Shown: positions 20,049 through 31,220 of the stretch, in pieces
Layout of the letters: every line of letters begins with the position of its first letter
Position numbering within the stretch: the first letter of the stretch is position 1
Assembly: GCA_010015675.1 (NCBI GenBank)
Contig: ML977001.1
Span: forward strand, 463,354 to 514,978
Length of the DNA: 51,625 nt
Source of the DNA: Byssothecium circinans
Lineage: Eukaryota > Ascomycota > Dothideomycetes > Pleosporales > Massarinaceae
Direction of reading: 5' to 3'
The notes under the pieces: model-generated
Databases searched by the model: none
Told to the model about the DNA's origin: nothing
The model's input: the letters and a program-made list of their open reading frames with translations, nothing else
Program-made: the position numbers and the translations under genes

Positions 20049-22304
20049 GTTCACCTCGCGGCTATGGGATATATAGCAAAGGTACCTGTGCCGCAAATCC
20101 ACACTGTCAATAGTAGATGGCTTCCGCTGGTGTTCAGCCTCGAGAAGGCGCTTAACGAGTTGGCCTTAGACGCCGCAGAAGCTTTTAGGTGCGGCTACGG
20201 ATGGGGCTGCTGAATGACGAGAAGCAGGACAACCATTGAGAGAGTTCAGAAGCTGGTGTAAGCAGGACAAGGGAATATACCAAAATTTGTTGACAGATAT
20301 CAGGAGGGCCAATGAGGAGAAAGCAAGTAGCAGTCGGGGCTGCCAGTCATACAGCATCGTGTCTTGAATAGGGTGGGAAAGCTCAAGGCTGAGATAGAAG
20401 ATATGGAAACATCCTTGCAGTGGACCGTCACTAACGCCAATAAGCGAGCTCAGGGAATTTGATGCCTGGCACCTGTGACTACGGTGAAAGAGGTGTGCCG
20501 TATGGTAGTCTAGGATTGACGTCAAGAAGGTTCTCTGATCTCCTTAGTGTGACCAAGCTGCAGTGCTTTGCCGCGAGCCCATAGTGCTGAACAGGCATCC
20601 AGCGAGCTCCGAAGACGATATCATGGGTAGCTTCGTGGTTCTCGGAATTGCCTAGGTTCGATGCAGTGCAAGAGGCCAGGCACCAACAATCACCGCCGTG
20701 CGGCACGGCACGCCGCTCCATTTCCGCGCTCTTTATGTTTCGCTAAAGGTAGTGAAGCAACACTGGACCCCGGATGTATAGATCGTATGGGGGTAGGAGC
20801 CTTGGTGTCGGGGCGTGAACGGCGAAAGCGGTGAATGTCAACGGCAAAGCGCGTGTAGAGGTGTGATGTTGTGAGCATGCGAGAAGTTGAGACCTGCTCT
20901 AAAGCGGGCTGCGGCTGTGCATTCACCCAACTACCTTGCAGTCACCACTCAATTTTGCTTAGACCCGATCCTGACGTCTTATCGCACATCTTCACACTCC
21001 TGCAAGGCGGACTGGATTATTTGTTGCGCAATTAAGCTTCTCCAGTGCGACCGTGAGCATATTTGACAATACCCTACTCTGTACAATGCTCCGAACTACG
21101 CCCTGCACGCAGGAACGAGAAAAGACGTGAACGCCAGTGTAAAAATCCTGCAACGCTTTGCATAATTCGGCCTAGCAAAACATAGTCATGTCTTTCGAGT
21201 CATGACTGCGCAACACTTCAATAAGCTTGTGAAGAGCTGAAGGTAACTCAGCTTGCAGACCGTGGCAAACGTCGTAGGCCGAACATGTAGCCTATAGTCG
21301 CACAACGGTTTCAGACAGAGTTCCCGGGAATTGTGCAGCATCGTGCAGCTCTATGATGCACTGTGGCACTCAAGTGTTGTTCATTTACATAGGATCTGCC
21401 CTATACGCCAAAAAAGGGTCGAGGCCTCCAGACTGTAGTTGGCTTGCTTTGGGGTTCTGATACCGTAACACGGCAGAGTTTCAAGCGCTCAGGCTCTCTC
21501 TCGACTCCCGCAGTATCTTTATTCGCCTATATGCTCTTCTAGCATGCCAAGTCGGCATGAGTTTGGTATAGGGCTGCTCAGCCCAGATGGCTTCTACCGA
21601 CAATACGGAAGCGTCCCATCGGAAGACCGATGTAAGCGTCGGGACCTAAAAATAAGACAGCACGTGCCTGGGACCGTCGATTCAAACAAGACAATACACC
21701 TGTCATGCTGACATAGTTCATAATCTATTACTCAAAGAAGATTGATGTGTCCGCATCGCTGAAAAGATCGATAATTATAAGGAGGCTGAAGAAAGACTAC
21801 GAAGTGGGGCAGGACAATGAACGAAAATCGAGTACTGCACAGCAGACCCGGCTCTCCCTTGCCCAAGGGAGACCGCCATAATCATCAAGGCGTAACATCT
21901 TGGGTCCGTCATGGTAACTCCGAAAAGTCCTAGACCCCACAATGTGTAGGAAAACTGGCTACCTGAGCTTTGAGGCGGGAACACCCCTTGGTGTAGACAT
22001 GAGCAAGGAAATAAAATGAAGATATGGGCGGCCTCCCACCGAGGCGCATCTGGAACGATCGTAGGTACAATACCATGCCGTAAATCTGTCGGCACGCTGC
22101 CGAACATGAGCTCGGTCGCATGTAGTTAGACTTTCGACAAGGCATTATTCATCTTAACCCCGAGCCAGGAGGTCTGTAATAAGGGAAAAATCGCCATGCT
22201 GGATATCCTCGTGCAAATTGATCGGTTAAACGAAGGCCAACTCTGCAAATGTGTAAGCCAGACCCCACGGACTGAAACAAAGGTCGACTCACTCCTGGGC
22301 AATC
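20049..22304. other. 2.25-kb region without a recognised gene
   Basis: This lies between the SWIM-finger gene's start and the 3' end of the bZIP-like gene, both on the minus strand. Minus-strand frames of 119 codons (20166-20525), 80 codons (20479-20721) and 110 codons (21775-22107) include hydrophobic stretches (for instance PRLLLAFSSLALLISVNKFW and LWGLGLFGVTM), but I could not connect them with convincing splice sites. I call no gene. Confidence 0.4.
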
Positions 22305-22769
22305 TCACCTACTGCTGCCTCCACGAGAGGTCGCGGCGTATGCTGAACTCTCCCTCGAGCTGCGTTGAGAGTGCTGCTCTTTTGTTTTCCCTTGTTCCAC
22401 GATGTACTTCATCGAGATACCTCCCCATGGTAGACCGGAGAGTTCACGGTTTTGCTCGATCTCACCGGGCTCGGGAGAAGCATAGGAGCTCCCTGCCCGT
22501 CGTTGATTATCTGTTTCGCGCTCGGCTTCTTCTTTCTGCTCTCGAGCTTTGTCTCCTGTGCGAGTGTTAGCGAAGTCATGGCTTATAGCATTGCCAAACT
22601 TACTGAAACGTCGTTGAGCGAGTTTGTTCTGGATCTTTCTTCGTTCATTTGGATCTTGAACCTCTGACCACTCATCCACCTTTGACTTGGATGAATCTCT
22701 TGTAGGCGCTGAAGATCCACCTCGGGCTGATGTTCCCCGCTGGCTGTCGGCCTGCTGATTGTTCGCCAT
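22305..22769 (-). CDS. bZIP-type basic region protein lacking a leucine zipper
   Basis: Exons 22769-22604 and 22555-22305 give about 138 aa from MANNQQADSQ. The spliced protein reads DPNERRKIQNKLAQRRFR, then DKAREQKEEAERETDNQ. This matches the bZIP basic region consensus (NxxAQxxFR) of AP-1-like fungal factors. After it there is no heptad leucine repeat; instead come GSSYASPEPGEIE and LSGLPWGGISMKYIVEQGK. Related short proteins occur in other ascomycetes, by memory. The frame extends upstream without a stop to another ATG at 22895, so a 42-residue N-terminal extension is possible. The stop TGA is embedded in AGTAGGTGAGAT, a good splice donor, so an extra 3' exon is also possible. The 48-nt intron interrupts the basic region and is stop-free (see findings). 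Confidence 0.68.
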   Translation of the reverse strand: MANNQQADSQRGTSARGGSSAPTRDSSKSKVDEWSEVQDPNERRKIQNKLAQRRFSKFGNAISHDFANTRTGDKAREQKEEAERETDNQRRAGSSYASPEPGEIEQNRELSGLPWGGISMKYIVEQGKTKEQHSQRSSRESSAYAATSRGGSSR

Positions 22770-24448
22770 TATGACCGAGGAATGAGTTTCTTTTGATGCC
22801 AGTGGGCGGCTATACGTAGGTGTTCGCAAGGGGGTTTTTGAGGCCAGCAATGTAGGAGTGTAGGTAAATCGGCCGAGACTTCCGGCAAGTCGCATCGGAT
22901 TCTGTAGATGATAGAAGTAGGAGCGTGCGCGTAGCTCACAACAACTTCATCACCTCGTGGTAGATATGGCACCAGGCCAAGTATAGCACAAGATACTCGA
23001 GCACGAGTGGAGACGCCAACTAAAATTAATGTTAGCTTTCCGTGATGTGTTTCGGTAGGGGACCGGATAAAAAATACTTTGATGTATAGACGAGTAATGA
23101 AAGGTAAAAAGAGTGGACAGACGTGAAGCGTCAGTGGTGACTCTGCCCAGGTGCTACCAAGAGGTATTCATACCGCCGCATTATGGGACCAAGGACTAGT
23201 AGAATGACTCTAGTAGATGACGGCAGACGCTCCAAGCTCGGAGATGGACGATGTAAGAGCGGATAGCCTTGTCTCGAACCATTGGGACTTGAGGCTTCCG
23301 CGGGACAAAGGTGCTTGATTGGCGAGCATTGCAGCCGCTCGTGATAACATACTAGAATGCGAGCAAACAAACCCCCGGAATCGAGTTGAATATTAGGCAA
23401 CCATGCAGAGTGATGAGCCCTTTGGTCCATGACCGAGACAAAAATGGTAACTTTGGACGAGTGGAGAGCATGCGAGCCAGCTCGGCTTTTCCGTAAAGTC
23501 CATGTATGCAGACAGGGCCATGACGTTTTGCTATACTAGAAATTCACCGGTCAGAGCCCACAACGGCTCCGGAACACCTTAGTCCCATGGTAGCCTTGTA
23601 GGGTGGTGTAAAAGGGCGTTGATCAGACGGCTAGAGGAATAGTGATTGGCTTCCGTTGGTACAGGGAAACGCCATAGCATGCCAGTGAACGTACAAGGAT
23701 GCAATCGTGAAGTACCTGCATCGCTCGTTACCGATGGGTCGGCATGCATTCTCGGAAGGGCCGTACTGTGTCGACCATGTTGTTCAGCCGCGAACTCTAG
23801 GCGAGTCAAGCGCCGATGCCGCAATGCTATTGGTATATACGTGCCTTGTAGAGATGTAGAAGCACGGAATAACCTCTTCCCAGGACGAGATTGGGAAGTG
23901 GCAGTGCTTCAGCCTCCGGTTGCTGTTGCCTTTCTTCTTCTTCCCCAACTCGACAATGGCATGATGCGCTTTCTGACAGCTGTAACTCTCACTAGCACGC
24001 GGCAGGATAAGCCATACCGGGTAGCGGTACCTCATGGTAGGCCCGTTTCTGACGTCTGGGGGACTCTGGGATTAGGACGGCGGCCTTCGCCGATGAGCCC
24101 ATTTGTGGATATGCGCGGGACGATTGAGGAGGAAGCGCGCAAGGCATTCTCAATCGGTGAGAGTTTGGAGGGTCTCTGGGGCATGCGTTGGCATGCACGA
24201 GATGGACCATGATGCATGAGTGAAGTTGAAGGCGGTCGCAAGAAGCCCGCTAAATCAATCCGCAGTACCGCCTACCAATCAGAGTACACCAAGCTCAGCT
24301 CGACGCCAATCACATCGCAGACCTACCATGCACAGCCACTGAATTACACTTTACTGACCGCCGACACATCTCACGATGTTTTACATCATCGAGCAACTTT
24401 AATGCAGAGTGCTGTAAAATGAAGCGGAGAAGAAATCACACTACACTT
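22770..24448. other. 1.7-kb region without a recognised gene
   Basis: This is the upstream region of the bZIP-like gene and further flank. A 188-codon plus-strand frame (23646-24212), 99-codon (23131-23430) and shorter minus frames overlap one another. The last third of the plus frame (VAVPHGRPVSDVWGTLGLG... to the end) is the most protein-like part, but no domain is recognised. Confidence 0.35.
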
Positions 24449-26697
24449 CTAGAAGCATGTCGCCGAAGATTGCCTTGCGGCAAGGCACCGTGATTGATCC
24501 GTAGACCGTCTTTTCTTCAGGAGATACACCAGTAACCCTTGGATCGAGACTATTATTGCAGTTTGCATGAATAGAACAAATCCAAGCAACTGGAAAAAGA
24601 ACAACTCAGAGATCTTCAAACACTGCGGCCACTCGTCATTAGCCTCGGAATAACGGTCTAAATTGCGAGTTGCTTCTTCCCGCTCGGCCACGGTCGCCCA
24701 CTGCATGCCACGGGCAACATGCAGGTAACATGGAGTCTCCAACGTGGCTCCTCTTGGTACACCAAGAAGCGGTGACTCTATCACTGTCCTGTCTCAAACG
24801 GGCGACCGGTGAAGACACCGGTCCTGAGGAACATGAATGATGCGTTGACGTTGGCTTGAAGTAATTGTTGACTGTAAACTAACAGACTAGGGAAGTAAAA
24901 GCGATTTGCGCATGATGAACTCAACCGCAAGGATACTTCCTCCTCATAACTCTGGACTCTCTATCTCATTCCCTAGGTGCTCGGTGAAAATATTTCCACA
25001 CTCTGTTTTAAATGCAATAGGTAAGAAGATCCATTAAAGAAGATGAAAGGCTCACACTGGTTTTCGGCACGCACTATCTGCCCGAATGGGAGTCTACGAT
25101 TCTGGGGAGAGACATCTGGGTAACCGGGCTTGTGCCGCTCCGGTCTTCTTCTGAAGGATCATGAACTACTTGGCCTCCTGAAGTTATGGCTGTAATCCAT
25201 CGTTAAAAACACGGTCGGCACAATTCGAGATGCGTGCAAAGACTGGACGAATGTGAGTTTCAAGCTCTCGTTCTCAGGCCCACTGGGCCTTTGATCCGCA
25301 TTCACTGGCAAGGAACTTTCGCTGCCAACAAGTGTATCGTCCGCTGACACCAACGAAAGACAGCAGGGCAAATGGGCAGTAAGGAATCATTTGAACTGGA
25401 TCAGCCACTCTCTAATTCAACGATCGCAGGATCACTCTCTGCCTGGACCCGAACGCCTGATGTATAGGTAGGCTCTCATACGTACCCTTTTGCCAACGTT
25501 GCCATTGCGACGCTGACACCAAGGCACTGAGCAACAACTATTCTACCAGCGTGACGTAGCTAAGAACATCCATGTAGCTTCGGCTCGGATCATGCTCTCT
25601 TCCGCACATGGTCTCTATTCACGGTAGTTGGACATTTCACTTGGCATAGCTGAACAGGACGAGCTTTTCTTCGACGAGGGACTTGCCGCAAAGCTGTTCT
25701 ATGGAGACTGTGGTTTGCATTGTCCAACACTGTAAAGACCCAGATCCATCAGCACCATAGCCGCCGGGGCAGACACTCTGCGTTTGAAGTGAGGAGATAA
25801 GCGAACAATGGCCGAGTTTGGCGATGGCATGAGTAAGCTCGGCGTGACTCCTCTCCGGCAGTCGTGGCTAATCCCTCAGCCACATCAACTCTTTTAATAC
25901 TTTCAACTGACCTGTCAGTTGTTCGGCGTGGAAAGCTCAAAATAGTTACACAACCGCAGTAGAGTACGAGCCTTGGGCGGCTTTAGCGATGCCTGCCACA
26001 AGCCGACGCCGCATGCGCCTAACTATCGGCATCAGCGGGACCCCGCCGTTACGTATCGTGGGATGTTCCTATTTGGGGAAGCTATCGTCAGATTGTGGGG
26101 AGAAAGATCACTTTGTGACACGCGGTATCGACTAGCACAGCCACAGTGTGCGGCGTCAACCTGACCAAACCATCGAGCTGATATAACCAACGACCCTCAT
26201 ACTTGATGCAAAGTCAGCAGTTGTTGGAGATGACCTATTTGTGTAGGACGCCAACGACGTCTAAACAGTACGCCTGGCACCGGAAACCAACTGACTTCGC
26301 GAGGGGCTGTACGGATGGTTGTCTTAGAAGCGGTAGAATGCTGTAGTGGTGTCTCGGACAATAAATCAACAACCGAAGTTCCATCCATCTCGTGCGGGTG
26401 CGAAGTGAGGAGGATCCTCTCACGAGCATAGAAGCAAAGGTCACGCAAGGCAGTCAGCGAATGGTGGTCCGACGCTGAGTGATGTTTGTCTTTGATATAG
26501 TCCTACTCATTCGTGGAGTAGGCAATGAGTAGGGTGGAGAAGACACGGTCCTGCTAAAAACCTATTTCAATCTCCCACTGAAGGAAATGTTGCTCCGAGG
26601 CCATGGGGAGCTGAACCCAGGAGCAGGCAAACGTGGGGTCGTGTAGAACGACAGAGGAGCGCAGCGCGATCTTGGTCTCATGGTAACAACTTGGCAT
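24449..26697 (-). pseudogene. Candidate broken or lineage-specific multi-exon membrane-protein gene
   Basis: Several minus-strand stretches read like exons but do not all join in phase. From the 5' side: an ATG at 26697 with 46 codons (MPSCYHETKIALRSS...ending EIEIGF); 26510 downwards, DYIKDKHHSASDHHSLTALR... with AG before it; 26160 downwards, VDAAHCGCASRYRVSQSD preceded by GGTCAG; about 25866-25636, ending LVEEKLVLFSYAK; 24950-24785, with ANRFYFPSLLVYSQQLLQ; and 24784-24449, with a transmembrane helix (FFFQLLGFVLFMQTAIIVS) then a basic KKRRSTDQ tail. Read together they suggest a Cys-rich ectodomain and one C-terminal membrane span. Frames change between segments with poor donors, so the gene may be decayed, or my joins may be wrong. 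No family is recognised. Confidence 0.28.
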
Positions 26698-27717
26698 TGA
26701 TCGTTGTTATGATAATTGCGCTTGATACACGGACGAGTGCGACTGAGCACTGCGTGTTGGGTTGAGGGTGAAGGTGGAGAGAAGAGTGTGAAGGGAGGCG
26801 GACGGCGGTTTTGACGAAAATAAAATATTCAAGCCGGAGAAAACACGGGCCGAGAGGAAGCTTGGCAGAAACACAAAAGTCTCAGATTGCGGCGATGCCG
26901 AACTTCCATCTACACACACATTCATACACTCGAACGGATAATCAACTGCCATTACTTCTGCGATAGAATGGTCTGTCATATTGCCGTACTAGATTGACGT
27001 CCTGGCATATTTAGGCTTTGGTTTCCTCTCCATGAGGCCAAGGTGCACCTGCATTCCATACAGCCCGTACTTGACATTTGATCGAGCCTGCTCAAAGCCT
27101 CAAACGCTGGCTAGAGTAGTTTGCTATCTGACCTCTGTTGATGATGCAACGGGGAATGATGGCCTTTTTCTGATTGTGATGGACCTTCGCACTGGGGATG
27201 CGAGGCTCAGGTGTGAGGCGACTCGACACTGCTGCATGAGCAAGCGTACCGACTCGAGTGCCATGAGCAGAAACTGCTGCATATCCTCAGTGTTGAACGT
27301 TGTACGGGGTAACATCGAAACGATAGCCAAGGCTGAAGCTTAGATACTGCATCGTAGTGAAGAAGAAGAAGGAGAAGAAGACGGAGGTGGAGGCTCGTTC
27401 CAGGCCTTTGTCGGGTTGCGCTGCATGTGGGATGTCCACGTTCTCGGGGCGCGATCCCTATCCCTGTGCACTTGCCCTAAGGCTTAGTGACGGTCTTCGA
27501 CATCAAACTCCCCTTTCTTTGCCCGCCCGCATTTCTTCCGCCATACATGATGCTTATATACGCCCGATAGACGTCCAGCGATTCCCAGGCGACTCCTCGC
27601 CAACCCTCGCATCTTGCGCGTGATCCCTTACCCAGCACGCTCTTCTGCCCGAGCCCAAATTGCTCGTGCTCGTTCCATTAGCTTGTGCGAGCTGGTGCGG
27701 CTTCGGCAGCACAGAGC
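26698..27717. other. Intergenic region upstream of the ArfGAP gene
   Basis: About 1 kb. A plus-strand frame of 103 codons (27032-27343) and a minus frame of 90 codons (26707-26979) have no recognisable content. An AAG/AGA-rich purine run lies at about 27357-27390. Sequence next to 27718 is probably the leader of the ArfGAP gene. Confidence 0.4.
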
Positions 27718-29882
27718 ATGGCTTCCGTCCTGAACAAGCGCCAGCAGGCGCGCAACGAGCGCGTGTTGCAAGAGCTGATCAAGACCGTCCCTGGCAACTC
27801 GGTCTGCGCCGACTGCGGTGCGCGTAACCCAGGTGAGTGATCGTGGCCGCCGTCCCATACCCAGATACAGTCCACTGACATCTTGTAGGATGGGCCAGCT
27901 GGAGCGTACGTGAACACCCCCTCAAGGGCCCCCCTAGTTTTTCCCTCCATGACGATTACACTGGACGGATACATGAGCCACAGCTGACATGAGTGAAGGT
28001 TGGTGTCTTCCTGTGCATGCGCTGTGCTACCCTCCACCGCAAGTTGGGCACGCACATCTCCAAGGTCAAATCGCTGAGCATGGACAAATGGGATAATGCG
28101 CAAGTGGATGTAAGAGGTCGCGCTCCCTGCGCCGGTATGATGGTATGCTGACCTCCGCAGAACATGAAACGTATTGGCAACGTCGAATCGAACAAAACGT
28201 ACAATCCCCGCAACGTCAAGCCGCAGATACCCATCGACGTGGACGAGGTGGACAGCGCCATGGAGAGATATGTCCGGCAAAAGTACGAGCAGCGTGTCTT
28301 TATGAACGATTCACAGCCAGGCACGCGATCAAACACCGGCAGCTCAAGCTCCGTCGAAGACAGACCCCCGCCTCTACCACCCAAACCAACGAAGCGCTTT
28401 GGGTTTGGCATGCAGAAAAGCTCCACACTACCCCGGAACGTCACGCCGCCCGTGTCGCCTGGTCTCGGTGGCTTCGGCGTATATGATCAATCTCCGCCAA
28501 GGGTCAACAAGCCATCGAGAGTTTTTGGTTCCAACGTCAACACATCAGGAGATGGCCTGGACTCGAAGCTGGCTACACTGAAGGAAATGGGTTTCCCAGA
28601 CGAAAAGCGCAACTCCACAGTGCTCAAAAGCCTCAATGGCAACTTGGACAAGACAGTCGAGGCTTTGATTAGACTGGGAGAGCAAAACCCCGGAAAGTCG
28701 AGGGGCAGCACGCCAACGCAACCTGCCAAGACGGATGCTAACGGACTCTCTTTCAATCGAACACAAACGGCGCCTCCAACCACGACTTCGACGAATCCAT
28801 TCGAAGCTCTGGACGCTATCCCTCAACAGCAGGCTCACGGTCCACCGCTCCAAACCCAGCAGCTGCCGTATGGAGCATCTGTGACCCAACCGACGTCGCC
28901 ATCGAATCCTTACAATCCGTTCCTAAACCAAGGGCAAGGAGTACCATATCAGCAACAAGCCTTCCCTCAGCAGCCGCAGAACTATGCTCAGCAGCACCAA
29001 GCTCAGCAAACCAACCCATTTGGGGCACCGCAAGGGTTAGAGCAGTCATTTCAGGGATTACAACTCTCGAAGCAACAACCTCAACAATCTCTGTTTCCAA
29101 ATCGGACAGGAGGATACGGGCAGGCTTCTGCACCCTTTGCTCAAACAAACCCCTTCAACCAATCTTTCACGCCCCCGCCGATGCCACAAATGCCTCAGCA
29201 ATACTCTGCTTACCAACCTTTACAACAGCAGCAACAACAGTATCAGTCACTATCATCTCCTACCAGCCCGGGCAATCCATTTTTAAAATCAGCACGCAGC
29301 CAGGTGTTCCCCCCGGCGAACTCTGCGACGAACTCGAATCCTTTCGGATCAGCTCCAACCCAACACCAGCAACAGGTGCTCCAGCAAGCAAACAACCCAT
29401 TCATGGTGCAGCAGCAACAAACGCAGAGTCCTGCTATTCAATTATCGAACCCTTTTGATACCCAACAACCCCCTTACCAAACCCCTTACCAACAACCTTA
29501 TCAACAACAACAACAAGCACAGCCGGCAGCGTACGGACAGCCTAATTACCAGCAGTCTCAAGGCTCTCTGCAGAAAAATTCGATCCTTGCGCTTTACAAT
29601 TATCCGCATTTGGCTCCTCGACAACCTGAACAATCTCAAATTCCGCCTGCACAGGCACCGGCGGCACCGGCGGCACCTCCAGGACCAACTGCGGGACATA
29701 TGAATCCCTTTGCTGCCACTCAAGCTTCCCAGCCCCCGCAGCCGCAGGTGGCATCCGCCGTACCGCCTCAAGCACAGGGTGCACGTCATGTGAGCAACGA
29801 AAGCGTTGATTTCGCAGGCCTTATGGGCGGACGGCATTCGCCTGATGCCTTTTCTGGGCTGAGTTCTAGTTTCCGACGATAA
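27718..29882 (+). CDS. ArfGAP-UBA protein with NPF repeats (GTS1-like)
   Basis: Four exons: 27718-27832, 27889-27905 (17 nt), 27999-28109 and 28161-29882, giving about 654 aa. Splicing assembles the ArfGAP zinc finger C30-x2-C33-x16-C50-x2-C53 (CADCGARNPGWASWS, VGVFLCMRCATLHRKLGTH), with Arg58 as the GAP catalytic arginine and the conserved KVKSLSMDKWDNAQVDNM. A UBA domain occupies about 215-256 (LATLKEMGFPDEKRNSTVLK). The rest is Gln/Pro/Asn-rich with nine NPF tripeptides, which are ligands of EH domains in endocytic proteins. The domain order matches yeast Gts1 and fission yeast Ucp3. Likely role: Arf GTPase-activating adaptor in endocytic or Golgi traffic. A prion-like Gln-rich tail is a family trait. 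The 17-nt exon would be missed by simple gene finders. Confidence 0.92.
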
Positions 29883-31220
29883 AGCAAAGTCTTTTTAGTT
29901 TCCACGCGACGACCTGCGTACATTTGCATACACTTCGCATACTCGCATCGGTGTTGGCATCTTGTTTAGCGACAAAGCACCGGTTCCTTCTTCTTTGTAG
30001 CACCTTTTTTGCCTTCTCTTTTTGTATCTGGAGCTTGGATCCCAAGAACAGCATCGAAAGAGCATGTTGAATGTCACATGTAATACGTCACCTGGATATT
30101 GGCCGTCTTGGGAATTGGTTTGGATAGCGTACTTTTTTAATGATGTAGCTCTTCTTTCTTGTCGATATTGTGGAATTGACTAGAGCTTGCACGTATGATA
30201 TATATTGACGTTGAATATTATGCCCGTGTGCTTCGCTCATGATCATCGAGATCGAGTTACGACCTCGGAACTGCTCTAGCACGGAAGTCGTGTGCCATAA
30301 TCCACCTTTCTCATCGCCGTACTCTCCTCCCCAACCTCAAACACTGCCTTTTGCACAAAGTCGGCAGTGACTGCATCGTACCCGCAACATGCTTCACCTC
30401 AACACCCACAGTCTCGACCTGTGCATCAATGTACCTCCCCCACCCCCAACCAATCACAACCCCGAAGCGAGCGGTTCACGCAAGACACCGGGCTCCGCAT
30501 GTGTGGCTTGGCGAGAGGAGGTTGGGGGAGCGGGAAAGACAGCCCGCTGCAGGGATCGCCAAAAAGCGGTCAGAGCTGAGCTGCAGGGAAGATCGCCATC
30601 GCGACGAACTGGCGCTGCGATTCCCGCACGAACTCCACAGGTTTTTGGCTGTGAATCTCCCGCCGCAAGTGACCTGTTGTGCCCCCTTTTTTCATTTTAC
30701 TTCGTCACTTGTTGCTCCACCTTATTATTGGAAAACCCCTCGTTGCGACTCCGGCTAATTGAGTCTGGGCCCGTCGATTGCGCAACTCGGCCGCAAAAGA
30801 GTTTAGGTGACTGTACGATCAGAGGGAAGTGGAGAGTAAGAGAGAGCGAGTGCTACGTGGAAGAGAGAGAGAGGATTTTGGCGCCCGATTCTAAGGTTGC
30901 GATCCACTTTGACCGGACGAGACGGGGGAAGAAATTGGACAGCACATCGGAAGTCCGACAAGACTGGGCTCCAGTGAACAATTGCTTCCACTGTTGCTGC
31001 CCGATTAGGAGTCATTGCGAAAAGCAACGACGACGGGAAGACTCTACTGCGCAGTTCAGTTCCCTTTACGCTGCGACGACAGCACCTTACTCCGTCACTA
31101 TCAACACTGCGTCCGTCCGCTTCCGATTGCGACCCAACCTCCATCAGACACACCACGAACCCGCACACAACCTCCACATCTTTCTCATAGACTGGCAAAA
31201 CCACTAAAAACACATTCAAT
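29883..31220. other. Intergenic region
   Basis: This holds the 3' flank of the ArfGAP gene and the promoter and leader of the gene at 31221. A 272-codon frame (30389-31207, plus) runs into the start of the next gene, but its composition (His/Pro then Arg/Cys-rich, no domain) suggests chance. I call no gene. Confidence 0.4.

Noticed and set aside
20640..20680. GGTTCGATGC as a tRNA T-loop (B box)
   Set aside because: No acceptor or anticodon stems and no A box at the right distance. No tRNA or rRNA gene was found anywhere in the window.
22305..22769. The bZIP-like gene as HAC1, the IRE1 target
   Set aside because: Its basic region (NERRKIQNKLAQRRFR) is AP-1-like and unlike HAC1 proteins, and I see no IRE1-type hairpin cleavage sites; only a normal GT-AG intron.
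23646..24212. 188-codon plus-strand ORF
   Set aside because: Long for chance, and its last third looks protein-like, but the first half is Cys/Arg-rich without pattern and no family is recognised. Not enough to call a gene.
30389..31207. 272-codon plus-strand ORF ending just before the small membrane protein gene
   Set aside because: Composition shifts from His/Pro to Arg/Cys-rich with no domain; it lies where the promoter and leader of the 31221 gene should be.
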